Source: Kytococcus schroeteri (GTDB lineage Bacteria; Actinomycetota; Actinomycetes; Actinomycetales; Dermatophilaceae). Taken from it: DNA of 41,690 bases. The position numbers and the translations under genes are program-made. The DNA is taken from positions 1 to 41,690 of the forward strand of contig NZ_PKIZ01000022.1 of assembly GCF_002847825.1 (NCBI RefSeq), given 5' to 3'. The notes beneath the pieces are model-generated. The model was given only the letters and a program-made list of their open reading frames with translations. It had not been told where the DNA came from and ran no database searches. How positions within the stretch are numbered: position 1 is the first letter of the stretch; each line of letters opens with the position of its first letter. Below, one piece after another: positions 1 through 9,913 of this stretch.

Positions 1-2
1 CC

Positions 3-572
3 GAGGGGGTAGAAGTCCTCAGATCATGCCCGGGACCTCGACCCCTACCCCCAAGCACCCACGCTCAACTCCGAAGAGCCAGCTACCGGGACCTGGAGGA
101 CGCCAGTACTCGATCCACGAGTGCTGGGGCGATCCGGGCGACGGTGCTGCGGCAGATCAGGACCACGGACCGTCTCGATCCTGTGCAGGAGGACTCACCG
201 GCGCTGGAGTACGACCTGTGGGAGGTGCGTGTCGACGAGGCCCCCGGGGCCGATGCCACGCCCAGGTCGTTGGTGGTCGCCCAGGTGGCGAACACAGCGA
301 ACCAGAGCCACAGCGGTCCCGGGCCCCGGTTGCAGGAGGGTGCACGGGGAGTGCTCGTTCTGGGGACGGCGATGTCGGACGAGTGGGTCCACCCGGAGTT
401 CGGCTGGGTCTACTACCCGGTGGCCTTCTACGGGGAGGAGGGGAAGGGCCAGCTGCGCGACCGGGCCACGGAGCGACTGGCTGCAGCGAGCCCCCAGGGA
501 AAGACGGTGGACGAGGTGCTGCGCGAGGCCAACCAGGGCGTGACCTTCCACGCGTCGACGATGACGGACTGA
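3..572 (+). CDS. Unrecognised protein, 3' part of a gene cut by the left edge
   Basis: The frame is open from the first bases of the window to the TGA at 570-572, and I see no convincing start codon in its first 140 bases. I therefore read it as the C-terminal ~189 residues of a longer gene. A GTG at 144 would give a 142-residue protein, but the residues before it (for example SYRDLEDASTRS) look like real protein. The visible part is hydrophilic, with an aromatic stretch (EFGWVYYPVAFYGEE) and a helical, charged C-terminus. There is no membrane segment and no family that I recognise. A strong hairpin follows, and the next gene converges from the other strand. Confidence 0.5.
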   Translation, partial: EGVEVLRSCPGPRPLPPSTHAQLRRASYRDLEDASTRSTSAGAIRATVLRQIRTTDRLDPVQEDSPALEYDLWEVRVDEAPGADATPRSLVVAQVANTANQSHSGPGPRLQEGARGVLVLGTAMSDEWVHPEFGWVYYPVAFYGEEGKGQLRDRATERLAAASPQGKTVDEVLREANQGVTFHASTMTD

Positions 573-600
573 CCTGCTGCACCCGGGCGCCCAGCCATGA

Positions 601-633
601 GGAGGCCCCCACCGCGGTGCGGTGGGGGCCTCC
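601..633. terminator. Bidirectional hairpin terminator
   Basis: A perfect 15-bp inverted repeat (601-615 with 619-633, GGAGGCCCCCACCGC arm) encloses a 3-nt loop. It sits between two convergent genes (stops at 572 and 650) and so can end both. There is no clear U-tract, which is usual in GC-rich actinobacteria. Confidence 0.75.
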
Positions 634-649
634 TTCGTCGTCGAGGGGG

Positions 650-1369
650 TCAGCCCTGCTGGTTCTTCAGCGCGGCGAGGCGGGCCTCCACCTCGGCGGA
701 CTTGGTGGAGTCCTCGAGCTGCTCGAACTGGCCCTCCAGCGTCGCGGACTGGGCCTCCTGACGGCCCTGCACCAGCGCCTCCTGGCGGCGCACCTTCTCG
801 TCGAAGCGCCCCAGCTCGGAGGACGGGTCGAGGATGGAGATCGAGCCCATCGCGTCGGACACCTGCTGCTGCGCCTCGGCGGTCCGGGCGCGGGCCACGA
901 GGGCGTCGCGGCGGGACTTCAGCTCGTCCAGCTTGGAGCGCATCTCGACCAGGCCCTGCTTGAGGGTCTCGACCGTCTGGCGCTGCTGGGTGATCATCGG
1001 CTCGGCGGTGCTCACGTCGCCCTCGAAGCCGATCTGCTTCTCGATGGCGGCCTTGGCCAGGTTGTCGAACTTGTCCGCCTCGGCGGTCTGGCCGGCGGCG
1101 CGCAGGCGGTCGGCCTCGGTGGAGGCGGCGGCGGCCTTGCGGCCCCAGTCGGCAGCCACCTTCTGGTCCTGCTCGAGGTCCTGCTCGGCCATGCGCAGGC
1201 CGGCGATGGTCTGCGCCACGGCCTCCTCCGCGTCGGCGATGGCGTTGGTGTAGTCCCGCACCATCTGGTCGAGCATCTTCTCGGGGTCCTCGGCGCGGTC
1301 GAGGATCGCGTTGATGTTCGCGCGCGCCAGCGTGCTGATGCGGCCGATGATCGTCTGCTTCTGAACCAT
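650..1369 (-). CDS. pspA: PspA/IM30 (VIPP1) family envelope-stress protein
   Basis: This 239-residue protein has the family's usual length and is almost entirely helical coiled coil. The N-terminus MVQKQTIIGRISTLARANIN is the amphipathic helix that binds stressed membranes. It is followed by AEDPEKMLDQMVRDY, a hallmark of the family (roughly residues 26-41), and by long heptad-rich stretches. PspA proteins form ESCRT-III-like polymers on the inner face of the membrane and limit proton leakage. The upstream neighbour on the same strand, 110 bp away, is a secreted TPM-domain protein, a pairing I associate with actinobacteria. The ribosome-binding site AGAGGA lies 7 nt before the ATG and is inside a small GAGG-aaca-CCTC hairpin. 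Confidence 0.93.
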   Translation of the reverse strand: MVQKQTIIGRISTLARANINAILDRAEDPEKMLDQMVRDYTNAIADAEEAVAQTIAGLRMAEQDLEQDQKVAADWGRKAAAASTEADRLRAAGQTAEADKFDNLAKAAIEKQIGFEGDVSTAEPMITQQRQTVETLKQGLVEMRSKLDELKSRRDALVARARTAEAQQQVSDAMGSISILDPSSELGRFDEKVRRQEALVQGRQEAQSATLEGQFEQLEDSTKSAEVEARLAALKNQQG

Positions 1370-1479
1370 GAGGTGTTCCTCTCCTGCCGCGGGGCGCGGC
1401 GTCCGTTCGCTCGGTCGTCAGTCTGTCCTACAGGGCCTGCGGGCGCCAGCACAGCCGCAGGGGTCGGTGGGGAGGGGAC

Positions 1480-3630
1480 TCAGAAGCGGCCGCCGCCGCC
1501 GAAGCCACCGCCGGAGCTGTCCCCGATGCCGCCGAAGCCGCCCCCGCCGCCTGAGGAGTGGCCGCCGCCGAAGCCCCCTCCGTACCCTCCGCCGCCGAAC
1601 CCGCCGGAGAGGATGCCGCCCAGCACCAGGGAGCCCACGTCGATGCCCCCGTAGCCGCCGCGGCGACCGCCGTAGCCCCCACCGAAGGGGCCACCGGGGC
1701 CACCCCCGAAGGGCCCCTGCTGCAGGTCGTCCTCGGCGGCGGTCCGCGCGGACTCGATGAGGCGCTCGGCCTGGTCGAGCAGGCCGCCCGCACCCTGCGG
1801 GTCGGAGCCCAGCTGGGCCTCGGCGGCGTCGAGCAGGCGCCCGGCCTCGGAGATCTCGGTGCGGGCCCGACCACCCACGGCCCCGCGACGGGTGCGGATG
1901 AACTCGTCGACGCTCGCATGGGCGGCGCGGAGTCGGGTCAGGCGCTGGCCCACCGTCCCGGCGACCCGCTGGCGGTGGTCGTCGGCGGTCCGGGCCGGTT
2001 CGAGGGCGGCGTCGATGGCCTCCTCCGCGGCGGTGAGCTCGGCCAGGGCCGCCAGCGGGTCGCCCCCGGAGTGGCTCCCCTCGGCCTGGGCGATCGCGCG
2101 ACGGGCGCGGTCCACCAGCGGGGCCAAGGCGGCGTCACCCGGGCGCAGCCGCTCGGCATCGGCGATGTCCTGCGAGATCGACCCGATGGCGCGGGCGAGC
2201 TCGTGCTGCGAGTTCTCCAGGGTCTGCCGGGCGCCGTCCACCTGGTCGAGCAGGTCGGCGGCCTGGCCGAGGGCGTCCTCACCGGTGCGGGCGGCCGTCA
2301 CCGCGGTGCGACGGTCGCTGCCGGTGAGGGCCTTCTGCCCGTTGGTGGCCGCCTGGCGCGCCGAGGCGATGAGGCGCTCGGCCTGCTCGATGTTGCCCGC
2401 GACGGTGCCCAGGGTGCGCGGGTCGTAGCTCACCTGCAGGGCGCGCAGCTGCTCGCGGGCGCCGGGCAGCCGGCCCTCGAGCTCGTCGGCCCGGGCGGGG
2501 ATGCCCTGCAGCACCTCCGGGGCCCGGGCCTCCAGGTCGCGCAGCTGCTCGAACTTCTCACCCTGGGCGTGCAGGGTGGCCAGTGCCTCACCGGCCAGGT
2601 CGTCGATGCGCTCCAGGGTGCCGCGCTGGGACTCCTCGGTGGCACCGGAGCGCAGGGCCTCGTCCACCTGCTGCTTGAGCGCGAAGGCCTCGGAGGCTCG
2701 ACTCCGCGCGGCCTGCACCGCGTCCTCGAACTCCTGCGTGGCCTGCGCGCCGAACTGGGCGCGGGAGTACCGCACCTCCTCGTCGGCCGAGCGCACGGCG
2801 TCGTCCACCTGCACGAGGCGCTCGGACACGCGGTGCGCGACCTGCTCGGTGGTCTCGCCGGTGCCCTGGGCGTCGGCGGGCGCCGTGGAGGGCTGCGGTG
2901 CGCGGCGGCCGCGCCGCCCCATCCGCGTGAGCATGACGACACCACCCACCAGGAAAGGGGCCGCCAGGAGCCAGACCGGGAAGCCGGTGCCACCGCCGGC
3001 GCCCGAGTCCCCGCCGCCGCCGGCGAGGTCGCCGGTGGCCGCGTCCTCGAAGCCGCGCACGGCACCCTCGACGGCGCCGTCCCAGTCGTCCTTGCCCAGG
3101 GCGGGCTCCACGTACTCGGTCTCGATGGTCGAACCCTCGGCCTGGCTCACGGTGCCCGTCCCGCCGTACATGCCGTAGCGGCGCTGGTCGGTGGCCACTG
3201 CCAGGATCGCGTCCTTGGAGCCGAGCCCGGAGGCGTCGAAGGTCTGCTTGGCCCAGGTCTCCCCGTCGACGGCCTGGCCGGAGGAGTCGGTGAACTCCTC
3301 CACGTAGACCACGAAGAGCTGGAGGCCGTGCTCGGAGCGCAACTGCTGGAGCTCCCGCTGGAGTCCCTTCTCGTCCTTCAGCACGCCTGCGTCGTCGACG
3401 AGCTGGTCGGGCAGGTCCATCGGCTGGGTGGCCGGGAGGGCGCGCGTTCCCGTCACCACCGTCGTCGCGGGCCGGGCGCCGTGCGGGGTGGCCACGGCCG
3501 AGGCGGGCGCGAGGGCCGGCACAACGGCCGAGCCGGCCAGGCTGACGGCCAGGATCCCCCCGGCGAGACGCCCACCGCCTCGGCGGGCGTGGGGCGTGCG
3601 GACGGACGAGGAGCGCTGTCGGTGGGCCAC
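1480..3630 (-). CDS. Secreted/membrane TPM-domain protein with coiled coil and Gly-rich tail
   Basis: The protein has about 716 residues from the GTG at 3630. It has an N-terminal signal peptide (basic, then GGILAVSLAGSAVVPALAPASAVA). A TPM (YgcG-like) domain follows, with landmarks DLPDQLVDDAGVL, LQLFVVYVEEF, GSKDAILAVATDQRRYGMYGG and FEDAATGDLAGGGG. Then come one membrane helix (FPVWLLAAPFLVGGVVML), a basic patch, some 350 residues of Ala/Glu/Arg-rich coiled coil and a Gly/Phe/Tyr-rich tail. The TPM domain is thus outside and the coiled coil inside, next to PspA encoded downstream; the pair probably serves envelope stress (inference). An ATG at 3669 is in frame, but a -35/-10 pair ending 7 nt before 3630 and a GAGG upstream favour the later start. 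Confidence 0.8.
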   Translation of the reverse strand: MAHRQRSSSVRTPHARRGGGRLAGGILAVSLAGSAVVPALAPASAVATPHGARPATTVVTGTRALPATQPMDLPDQLVDDAGVLKDEKGLQRELQQLRSEHGLQLFVVYVEEFTDSSGQAVDGETWAKQTFDASGLGSKDAILAVATDQRRYGMYGGTGTVSQAEGSTIETEYVEPALGKDDWDGAVEGAVRGFEDAATGDLAGGGGDSGAGGGTGFPVWLLAAPFLVGGVVMLTRMGRRGRRAPQPSTAPADAQGTGETTEQVAHRVSERLVQVDDAVRSADEEVRYSRAQFGAQATQEFEDAVQAARSRASEAFALKQQVDEALRSGATEESQRGTLERIDDLAGEALATLHAQGEKFEQLRDLEARAPEVLQGIPARADELEGRLPGAREQLRALQVSYDPRTLGTVAGNIEQAERLIASARQAATNGQKALTGSDRRTAVTAARTGEDALGQAADLLDQVDGARQTLENSQHELARAIGSISQDIADAERLRPGDAALAPLVDRARRAIAQAEGSHSGGDPLAALAELTAAEEAIDAALEPARTADDHRQRVAGTVGQRLTRLRAAHASVDEFIRTRRGAVGGRARTEISEAGRLLDAAEAQLGSDPQGAGGLLDQAERLIESARTAAEDDLQQGPFGGGPGGPFGGGYGGRRGGYGGIDVGSLVLGGILSGGFGGGGYGGGFGGGHSSGGGGGFGGIGDSSGGGFGGGGRF

Positions 3631-3637
3631 GGGGTCG

Positions 3638-3666
3638 ATCCTCACCGAGCCACGGCGTGGACGCAA
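3638..3666 (-). promoter_or_regulatory. Putative promoter of the TPM-domain gene (leaderless start)
   Basis: On the minus strand, TTGCGT (3666-3661) and GAGGAT (3643-3638) are separated by exactly 17 nt. Transcription would begin at or next to the GTG at 3630, 7 nt after the -10 box. The same TTGCGT -35 with 17-nt spacing occurs near the right edge of the window. Confidence 0.5.
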
Positions 3667-3730
3667 CATCGCACGCCGCCGGTCCACAGGGGTCCGGACC
3701 CGGGGCCGACGGGGTGTCGGTGGTGGCACC

Positions 3731-3736
3731 TACCCT
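3731..3736 (+). promoter_or_regulatory. -10 element of mfd, 6 nt before the start codon
   Basis: TACCCT is followed by 6 nt and then the GTG start at 3743, which places the transcription start at the start codon. There is no Shine-Dalgarno sequence upstream of mfd. The identical hexamer at the identical distance precedes the ABC ATPase gene at 21985. Confidence 0.5.
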
Positions 3737-3742
3737 TGGCGT

Positions 3743-6700
3743 GTGCCCGATGCCGTGACGCCTCAGCCCGCCCCCGCCACCACCCCCGCCGACCAGGACG
3801 CCGCACCGCCCCTGGGCGGGTTGCTGGCACAGGTGGCCGCCTCGCCCTGCTTGGCGCGGATGCTGGAGATCCACCGCCGCGGGGACGCCGAGGTGGACCT
3901 CACGGCCGTGCCCGGGGTGCGGCCGTGGGTGGCCGCGGCGCTGGCCCGTGAGATGGAGGCCGACGGGGGCGTGGTGCTGCTCGTGACCGCCACCGGCCGC
4001 GAGTCCGAGGACCTCGCGGCCAGTCTGCGCTCGGTGCTGCCGCCCTCGTCGGTGGTGGTCTTCCCGAGCTGGGAGACCCTGCCGCACGAGCGGCTCAGCC
4101 CGCGCAGCGACACCGTCGGCCAGCGCCTGGCGGTGCTGCGGAGGCTGGCCCACCCGGGCCGCGACGACCACGACGGCCCGGTCCGCGTGGTCATCGCGGC
4201 GGTGCGCTCGCTGCTGCAGCCGATCCCCACCGGCCTGGGCGACCTGGAGCCGGTCTCGGTGCAGGCCGGTCAGGAGCGCGGCCTCGAGGAGGTGGCCCAG
4301 GCCCTCGTGGCGGCCGCCTACACCCGCACCGACCTGGTGGAGAAGCGCGGTGAGTTCGCCGTGCGCGGCGGCATCCTCGACGTCTTCCCGCCCACCGAGG
4401 ACCACCCGCTGCGCCTGGAGTTCTGGGGCGACGAGGTGGAGGAGGTGCGCTGGTTCCGGGTGGCCGACCAGCGCTCGCTGGAGGTCGCGCCCGGCGGGCT
4501 GTGGGCCCCGCCGTGCCGCGAGCTGCTGCTCACCCCCGAGGTGCGCGAGCGCGCCGCACGCCTGGTCCCGGAGCTGCCGGGCGTGGCCGACATGCTCGAG
4601 GCGGTGGCCGCCGGCGTGGCCACCGAGGGCATGGAGTCGCTCACCCCGGTGCTCGTGGACGGCATGGAGACCCTGCTCGACGTGCTGCCCGCCGGGTCGC
4701 GGCTGCTCGTGAGCGACCCCGAGCGCATCCGCCGCCGCGCGGCCGACCTCGTGACCACCTCGCAGGAGTTCCTCACCGCCGGGTGGTCCTCGGCGGCGGC
4801 CGGCGGGCAGGTGCCGGTGGACCTGGCCGCAGCACTGGGGGAGGGCGCCTACCGGGAGCTCGCCCAGATCCGCGAGCATGCGCTGGAGACCACCGGGTGG
4901 TGGGCGCTCTCGCCGTTCGCCCCGGACCTGGACACGCTCGACGACGACGCCACCCACCTGCGCCTGGACGCCGAGGAGGTGCCGAGCTACCGCGGTGAGC
5001 CGGACCGCGCCGTGACGGACGTGCGCGCGGCGCTGGCCGCGGGGCGGCGCGTGGTGCTGCTCACCGACGGGCCGGGCCTGGCCAAGCGCCTCGCCGAGGT
5101 GCTCGGCGAGGCCGAGGTGGGTGCCCGCCTCGTGGTGGCCCCCGGGCCCGAGGGACCCGCGGGCGTGGCCGAGATCTGCACCGCCTCGTGGGGGCCGGGC
5201 GTCAGCCTGCCCTCGGTGGGCCAGGGGCTCGTCGTGGTCTCCGAGCAGGACCTCACCGGGCAGGCCGTCAAGGGCTCCACCAAGGACATGCGCCGTATGC
5301 CCTCGCGCCGCCGGAAGATGGTGGACCCGCTGCAGCTCAACCCGGGTGACTTCATCGTGCACGAGCAGCACGGCGTGGGACGCTTCGTGGAGATGGTGCA
5401 GCGCCAGGTGGGTGGGGCCACCCGGGAGTACCTCGTGGTGGAGTACGCCTCCTCCAAGCGTGGTCAGCCGGCCGACCGGCTCTTCGTGCCCACCGACCAG
5501 CTCGACCAGATCACCCGCTACGTCGGCGGCGAGGCACCCACGCTCAACAAGCTCGGCGGCTCGGACTGGTCCAAGACCAAGTCCCGGGCGCGCAAGCACG
5601 TCAAGGAGATCGCCAACGAGCTCATCCAGCTCTACTCGGCGCGCATGGCCACTCAGGGGCACGCCTTCGCCCCGGACTCGCCCTGGCAGCGGGAGCTCGA
5701 GGACGCCTTCGCCTACGTGGAGACGCCCGACCAGCTCTCCACCATCGACGAGGTGAAGGCCGACATGGAGAAGTCGGTGCCCATGGACCGCCTGCTGTGC
5801 GGCGACGTGGGCTACGGCAAGACCGAGATCGCGGTGCGCGCCGCGTTCAAGGCCATCCAGGACTCCAAGCAGGTGGCCGTGCTCGTGCCCACCACCCTGC
5901 TGGTGCAGCAGCACCTGCAGACCTTCAGCGAGCGCTACCAGCAGTTCCCCGTCACCGTGCGGGCCCTCTCGCGCTTCACCCCGGACTCCGAGGTGGAGCA
6001 GACCCTCGAGGGGCTCAAGGACGGGTCGGTTGACCTCGTCATCGGGACCCACCGACTGCTCAGCCCCTCGGTGCGCTTCAAGGACCTGGGCCTGGTCATC
6101 ATCGACGAGGAGCAGCGCTTCGGCGTGGAGCACAAGGAGCAGCTCAAGACGCTGCGCACCGCGGTGGACGTGCTGGCCATGTCGGCCACGCCCATCCCGC
6201 GCACCCTGGAGATGGCGGTCACCGGCATCCGCGAGATGTCCACGCTGGCCACTCCGCCGGAGGAGCGCCACCCCGTGCTCACCTACGTGGGCGCCTACGA
6301 GGAGAAGCAGATCGCCGCGGCCATCCACCGCGAGCTGCTGCGCGAGGGGCAGGTCTTCTTCGTGCACAACAAGGTGGCCACCATCGACAAGGTGGCCGCC
6401 CGGCTGCGCGAGCTCGTGCCCGAGGCGCGGGTGGAGGTGGCCCACGGCCAGATGGGGGAGCACCGGCTGGAGCAGGTGGTCACCGACTTCTGGGAGCGCA
6501 AGTTCGACGTGCTCGTCTCCACCACCATCGTGGAGACCGGCCTGGACATCGCCAACGCGAACACGCTCATCCTCGACCGGGCGGACACCTTCGGCCTCTC
6601 GCAGCTGCACCAGTTGCGCGGCCGCGTGGGGCGTGGCCGGGAGCGCGCGTACGCCTACTTCCTCTACCCGCCGGAGAAGCCGCTCACCGAGACCGCGCAC

Positions 6701-7384
6701 GACCGCCTGCGCACCATCGCCAGCCACACCGACCTGGGGGCCGGTATGCAGGTGGCGATGAAGGACCTCGAGATCCGCGGCGCCGGCAACCTGCTGGGCG
6801 GCGAGCAGTCCGGGCACATCGCCGGGGTGGGCTTCGACCTGTACGTCCGGATGGTGGGCGAGGCCGTGGCCCGCGCCAAGGAGGGCGACGAGGGCGACGG
6901 CGAGCCCACGGAGATCAAGGTGGAGCTGCCGGTGGACGCCCACCTGCCGCACGACTACGTGCCGGGGGAGCGCCTGCGCCTGGAGGTCTACAAGAAGCTG
7001 GCCGGAGTGCGCGACGACGCGGAGCTCGACGACATCGTGGCCGAGGTCACCGACCGCTACGGCACCCCGCCGCAGCCGGTGGAGGCCCTCTTCGCGGTGG
7101 CGCGCCTGCGCACCCTGGCGCGGCGTGCCGGGGTGGCCGAGATCTCCGCGATGGGGTCCAAGGTGCGCTTCGCGCCGGTGGAGCTGCGCGAGAGCCAGGA
7201 GCTGCGCCTGCTGCGCATGTATCCCGGCACCGTGGTGAAGCCCGCCCTGGGCGTGCTCCTGGTGCCCACGCCGAAGACCGCCAAGGTGGGCGGCCAGCCG
7301 CTGCGTGACGCCGAGGTGCTGGAGTGGGCCGGGCAGCTGCTGCGGGCGGTGCTGCTCGACGACATCGCGCAGGGGCAGGCATGA
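3743..7384 (+). CDS. mfd: Transcription-repair coupling factor Mfd
   Basis: The protein has 1213 residues. Mfd removes RNA polymerase stalled at DNA lesions and recruits UvrA. The N-terminal UvrB-homology modules include VEKRGEFAVRGGILDVFPP. The RNA polymerase-interacting CarD-like domain follows (DFIVHEQHGVGRFVEM, about residues 535-620). Next is the RecG-like translocase with Walker A GDVGYGKTE (about 690), the DEEQ box IIDEEQRFG (about 787), SATPIPRTLEM, and GRVGRGRERAYAYF in motif VI. The C-terminal TRCF domain is complete. The GTG start is chosen because the homologous sequence begins there and a -10-like box lies 6 nt upstream; the open frame continues further left without a good start. 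The stop overlaps the mazG start (ATGA), so the two are translationally coupled. Confidence 0.97.
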   Translation: MPDAVTPQPAPATTPADQDAAPPLGGLLAQVAASPCLARMLEIHRRGDAEVDLTAVPGVRPWVAAALAREMEADGGVVLLVTATGRESEDLAASLRSVLPPSSVVVFPSWETLPHERLSPRSDTVGQRLAVLRRLAHPGRDDHDGPVRVVIAAVRSLLQPIPTGLGDLEPVSVQAGQERGLEEVAQALVAAAYTRTDLVEKRGEFAVRGGILDVFPPTEDHPLRLEFWGDEVEEVRWFRVADQRSLEVAPGGLWAPPCRELLLTPEVRERAARLVPELPGVADMLEAVAAGVATEGMESLTPVLVDGMETLLDVLPAGSRLLVSDPERIRRRAADLVTTSQEFLTAGWSSAAAGGQVPVDLAAALGEGAYRELAQIREHALETTGWWALSPFAPDLDTLDDDATHLRLDAEEVPSYRGEPDRAVTDVRAALAAGRRVVLLTDGPGLAKRLAEVLGEAEVGARLVVAPGPEGPAGVAEICTASWGPGVSLPSVGQGLVVVSEQDLTGQAVKGSTKDMRRMPSRRRKMVDPLQLNPGDFIVHEQHGVGRFVEMVQRQVGGATREYLVVEYASSKRGQPADRLFVPTDQLDQITRYVGGEAPTLNKLGGSDWSKTKSRARKHVKEIANELIQLYSARMATQGHAFAPDSPWQRELEDAFAYVETPDQLSTIDEVKADMEKSVPMDRLLCGDVGYGKTEIAVRAAFKAIQDSKQVAVLVPTTLLVQQHLQTFSERYQQFPVTVRALSRFTPDSEVEQTLEGLKDGSVDLVIGTHRLLSPSVRFKDLGLVIIDEEQRFGVEHKEQLKTLRTAVDVLAMSATPIPRTLEMAVTGIREMSTLATPPEERHPVLTYVGAYEEKQIAAAIHRELLREGQVFFVHNKVATIDKVAARLRELVPEARVEVAHGQMGEHRLEQVVTDFWERKFDVLVSTTIVETGLDIANANTLILDRADTFGLSQLHQLRGRVGRGRERAYAYFLYPPEKPLTETAHDRLRTIASHTDLGAGMQVAMKDLEIRGAGNLLGGEQSGHIAGVGFDLYVRMVGEAVARAKEGDEGDGEPTEIKVELPVDAHLPHDYVPGERLRLEVYKKLAGVRDDAELDDIVAEVTDRYGTPPQPVEALFAVARLRTLARRAGVAEISAMGSKVRFAPVELRESQELRLLRMYPGTVVKPALGVLLVPTPKTAKVGGQPLRDAEVLEWAGQLLRAVLLDDIAQGQA

Positions 7385-7812
7385 GCGGCGAACAGCGCGG
7401 CGACGGTGCGACGGCGGCACCCGGCGCCTCGCTGGCGCGGGTGGTGGAGCTCATGGCGCGGCTGCACGCACCGGACGGGTGCGCGTGGTCCCGTGCCCAG
7501 ACCCACGCGTCCCTCGCCCCCTATGCCACCGAGGAGGCCGCCGAGGTCCGCGAGGCCATCGACGAGGGCGACCCCCAGCACCTCTGCGAGGAGCTGGGCG
7601 ACCTGCTGTGGCAGGTGGTGGTCCACTCCCAGCTGGCCAGCGCGGCAGGGCAGTTCACCATCGACGACGTGGTGGCCACGCTGGAGGCCAAGGTGGTGCG
7701 CCGCCACCCCCACGTGTTCGACCCGGAGGTGCCCAACGTGGCCACCGCCGAGGAGGTGGTGCCGATCTACCAGGCGGCGAAGGCCCGCGAGAAGGCCGCG
7801 CGGCACCAGTAG
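7381..7812 (+). CDS. mazG: MazG family nucleoside triphosphate pyrophosphohydrolase
   Basis: This 143-residue protein has a single MazG domain, whereas the E. coli type has two. It hydrolyses (d)NTPs to the monophosphate and pyrophosphate, clearing damaged or excess nucleotides. The Mg-binding helices show as EEAAEVREA and EELGDLLWQ, preceded by the family-typical PDGCAWSRAQTHASL. The VVRRHPHVF segment near residue 103 is also conserved. The ATG overlaps the mfd stop by 4 nt. The stop is TAG, unlike the TGA of almost all its neighbours. Pairing mfd with a house-cleaning pyrophosphatase upstream of eno is common in actinobacteria. Confidence 0.9.
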   Translation: MSGEQRGDGATAAPGASLARVVELMARLHAPDGCAWSRAQTHASLAPYATEEAAEVREAIDEGDPQHLCEELGDLLWQVVVHSQLASAAGQFTIDDVVATLEAKVVRRHPHVFDPEVPNVATAEEVVPIYQAAKAREKAARHQ

Positions 7813-9162
<1,350 letters not shown>

Positions 9163-9178
9163 CACCCGCGTCACCGCA

Positions 9179-9212
9179 CCGGCCGCTCGGACCCTCGGGT
9201 CCGGGCGGCCGG
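9179..9212 (+). terminator. Hairpin terminator after eno
   Basis: CCGGCCGC and CGGACCC (with a one-base bulge at 9187) pair with GGGTCCG and GCGGCCGG around a TCG loop, 16 nt after the eno stop. There is no U-tract. The next gene has its own -10 element. Confidence 0.6.
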
Positions 9213-9262
9213 TCGTCGTCGGGGAGCGGGTGGGGGACCGGCGCGAGGTGTGCCCGGTGCGG

Positions 9263-9268
9263 CAGAAT
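9263..9268 (+). promoter_or_regulatory. -10 element of the ftsB-like gene, 6 nt before the start codon
   Basis: CAGAAT is followed by AGGGGG and then the ATG at 9275. The G-run directly abuts the start codon, too close to be a useful Shine-Dalgarno sequence, so a leaderless mRNA is the simpler reading. Confidence 0.5.
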
Positions 9269-9274
9269 AGGGGG

Positions 9275-9913
9275 ATGGCCCCCGGACACCCGCGCACCCC
9301 GCGACGAGCTCCCGGCTCCGCGCGCCGCGGTGCCCAGGTGGCCCTGATGGGAGCCACCCCGTGGCGCGGCGTGGCGCTGCTCGTGACGGTGCTGCTGGCC
9401 GCGTGGATCGCGGTGCCGCCCTTCGCCGGGTGGTGGACGCAGCGCGCGGAGATCCGGCAGACGCTGCAGGAGTCGGTGCAGGAGAAGGACCGCACGCGCG
9501 AACTGATGGCCCAGCGTGACGAGTTGCGCGACGACGAGCACCTGCGCCAGCTGGCCCGCACCCGCCTGGACTACGCCGAGCCCGGCGAGAAGCGCTACCA
9601 CGTGCTCACCGACGGCGAGGTGGCCCAGGCCGGGCACGACGCCGGGTCCGGTGGCAGGGCCGCCTGGTACGAGCAGGTGTGGGGCTCGGTGGAGCAGTCC
9701 GCCCAGGGTGTCTCCGTGGAGCCCCAGCCTGCCGAGGAACCGGCCCCCGAGCCGGGCTCCCCGGCCCCCAGCGACCCCGTCCGTGAGGTGGAGCAGCCGG
9801 TGCCCGACGGGGTGCCGAGCCTCATCACCGAGGACGGCTTCGACCCCGCAGACATCCCGGCCTCCGACCTGCAGGGCGGCGAGGAGAAGCCGGCAGCCGA
9901 AGGAGCACAGTGA
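9275..9913 (+). CDS. ftsB: FtsB/DivIC family septum formation initiator
   Basis: This is a 212-residue bitopic membrane protein. A basic cytoplasmic N-terminus is followed by one membrane helix (about residues 31-50, GVALLVTVLLAAWIAVPPF), a coiled coil (about 54-90) and the family motif LARTRLDYAEPGEKRYHV. It then has a long Pro/Glu-rich extracytoplasmic tail that is unlikely to be folded. FtsB/DivIC links FtsQ and FtsL in the divisome and helps activate septal wall synthesis. The position between eno and DUF501 is the standard actinobacterial one. The stop overlaps the next GTG start (GTGA). Confidence 0.88.
   Translation: MAPGHPRTPRRAPGSARRGAQVALMGATPWRGVALLVTVLLAAWIAVPPFAGWWTQRAEIRQTLQESVQEKDRTRELMAQRDELRDDEHLRQLARTRLDYAEPGEKRYHVLTDGEVAQAGHDAGSGGRAAWYEQVWGSVEQSAQGVSVEPQPAEEPAPEPGSPAPSDPVREVEQPVPDGVPSLITEDGFDPADIPASDLQGGEEKPAAEGAQ

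Noticed and set aside
26..1654. The long plus-strand frame across the left end
   Set aside because: It crosses the hairpin terminator and runs antisense to pspA; its translation is Gly/Ala/Pro-rich shadow sequence.
1480..1700. Gly/Pro-coding low-complexity DNA as a mobile or CRISPR-like repeat
   Set aside because: It encodes the Gly-rich tail of the TPM-domain protein; the repeats are codon-level and irregular, without spacers.
2588..7420. A very long minus-strand open frame opposite mfd (and similar long frames opposite other genes)
   Set aside because: It is an antisense shadow caused by high GC and third-position bias; its translation is low-complexity His/Arg/Gly-rich with no domain, and mfd on the other strand is unmistakable.
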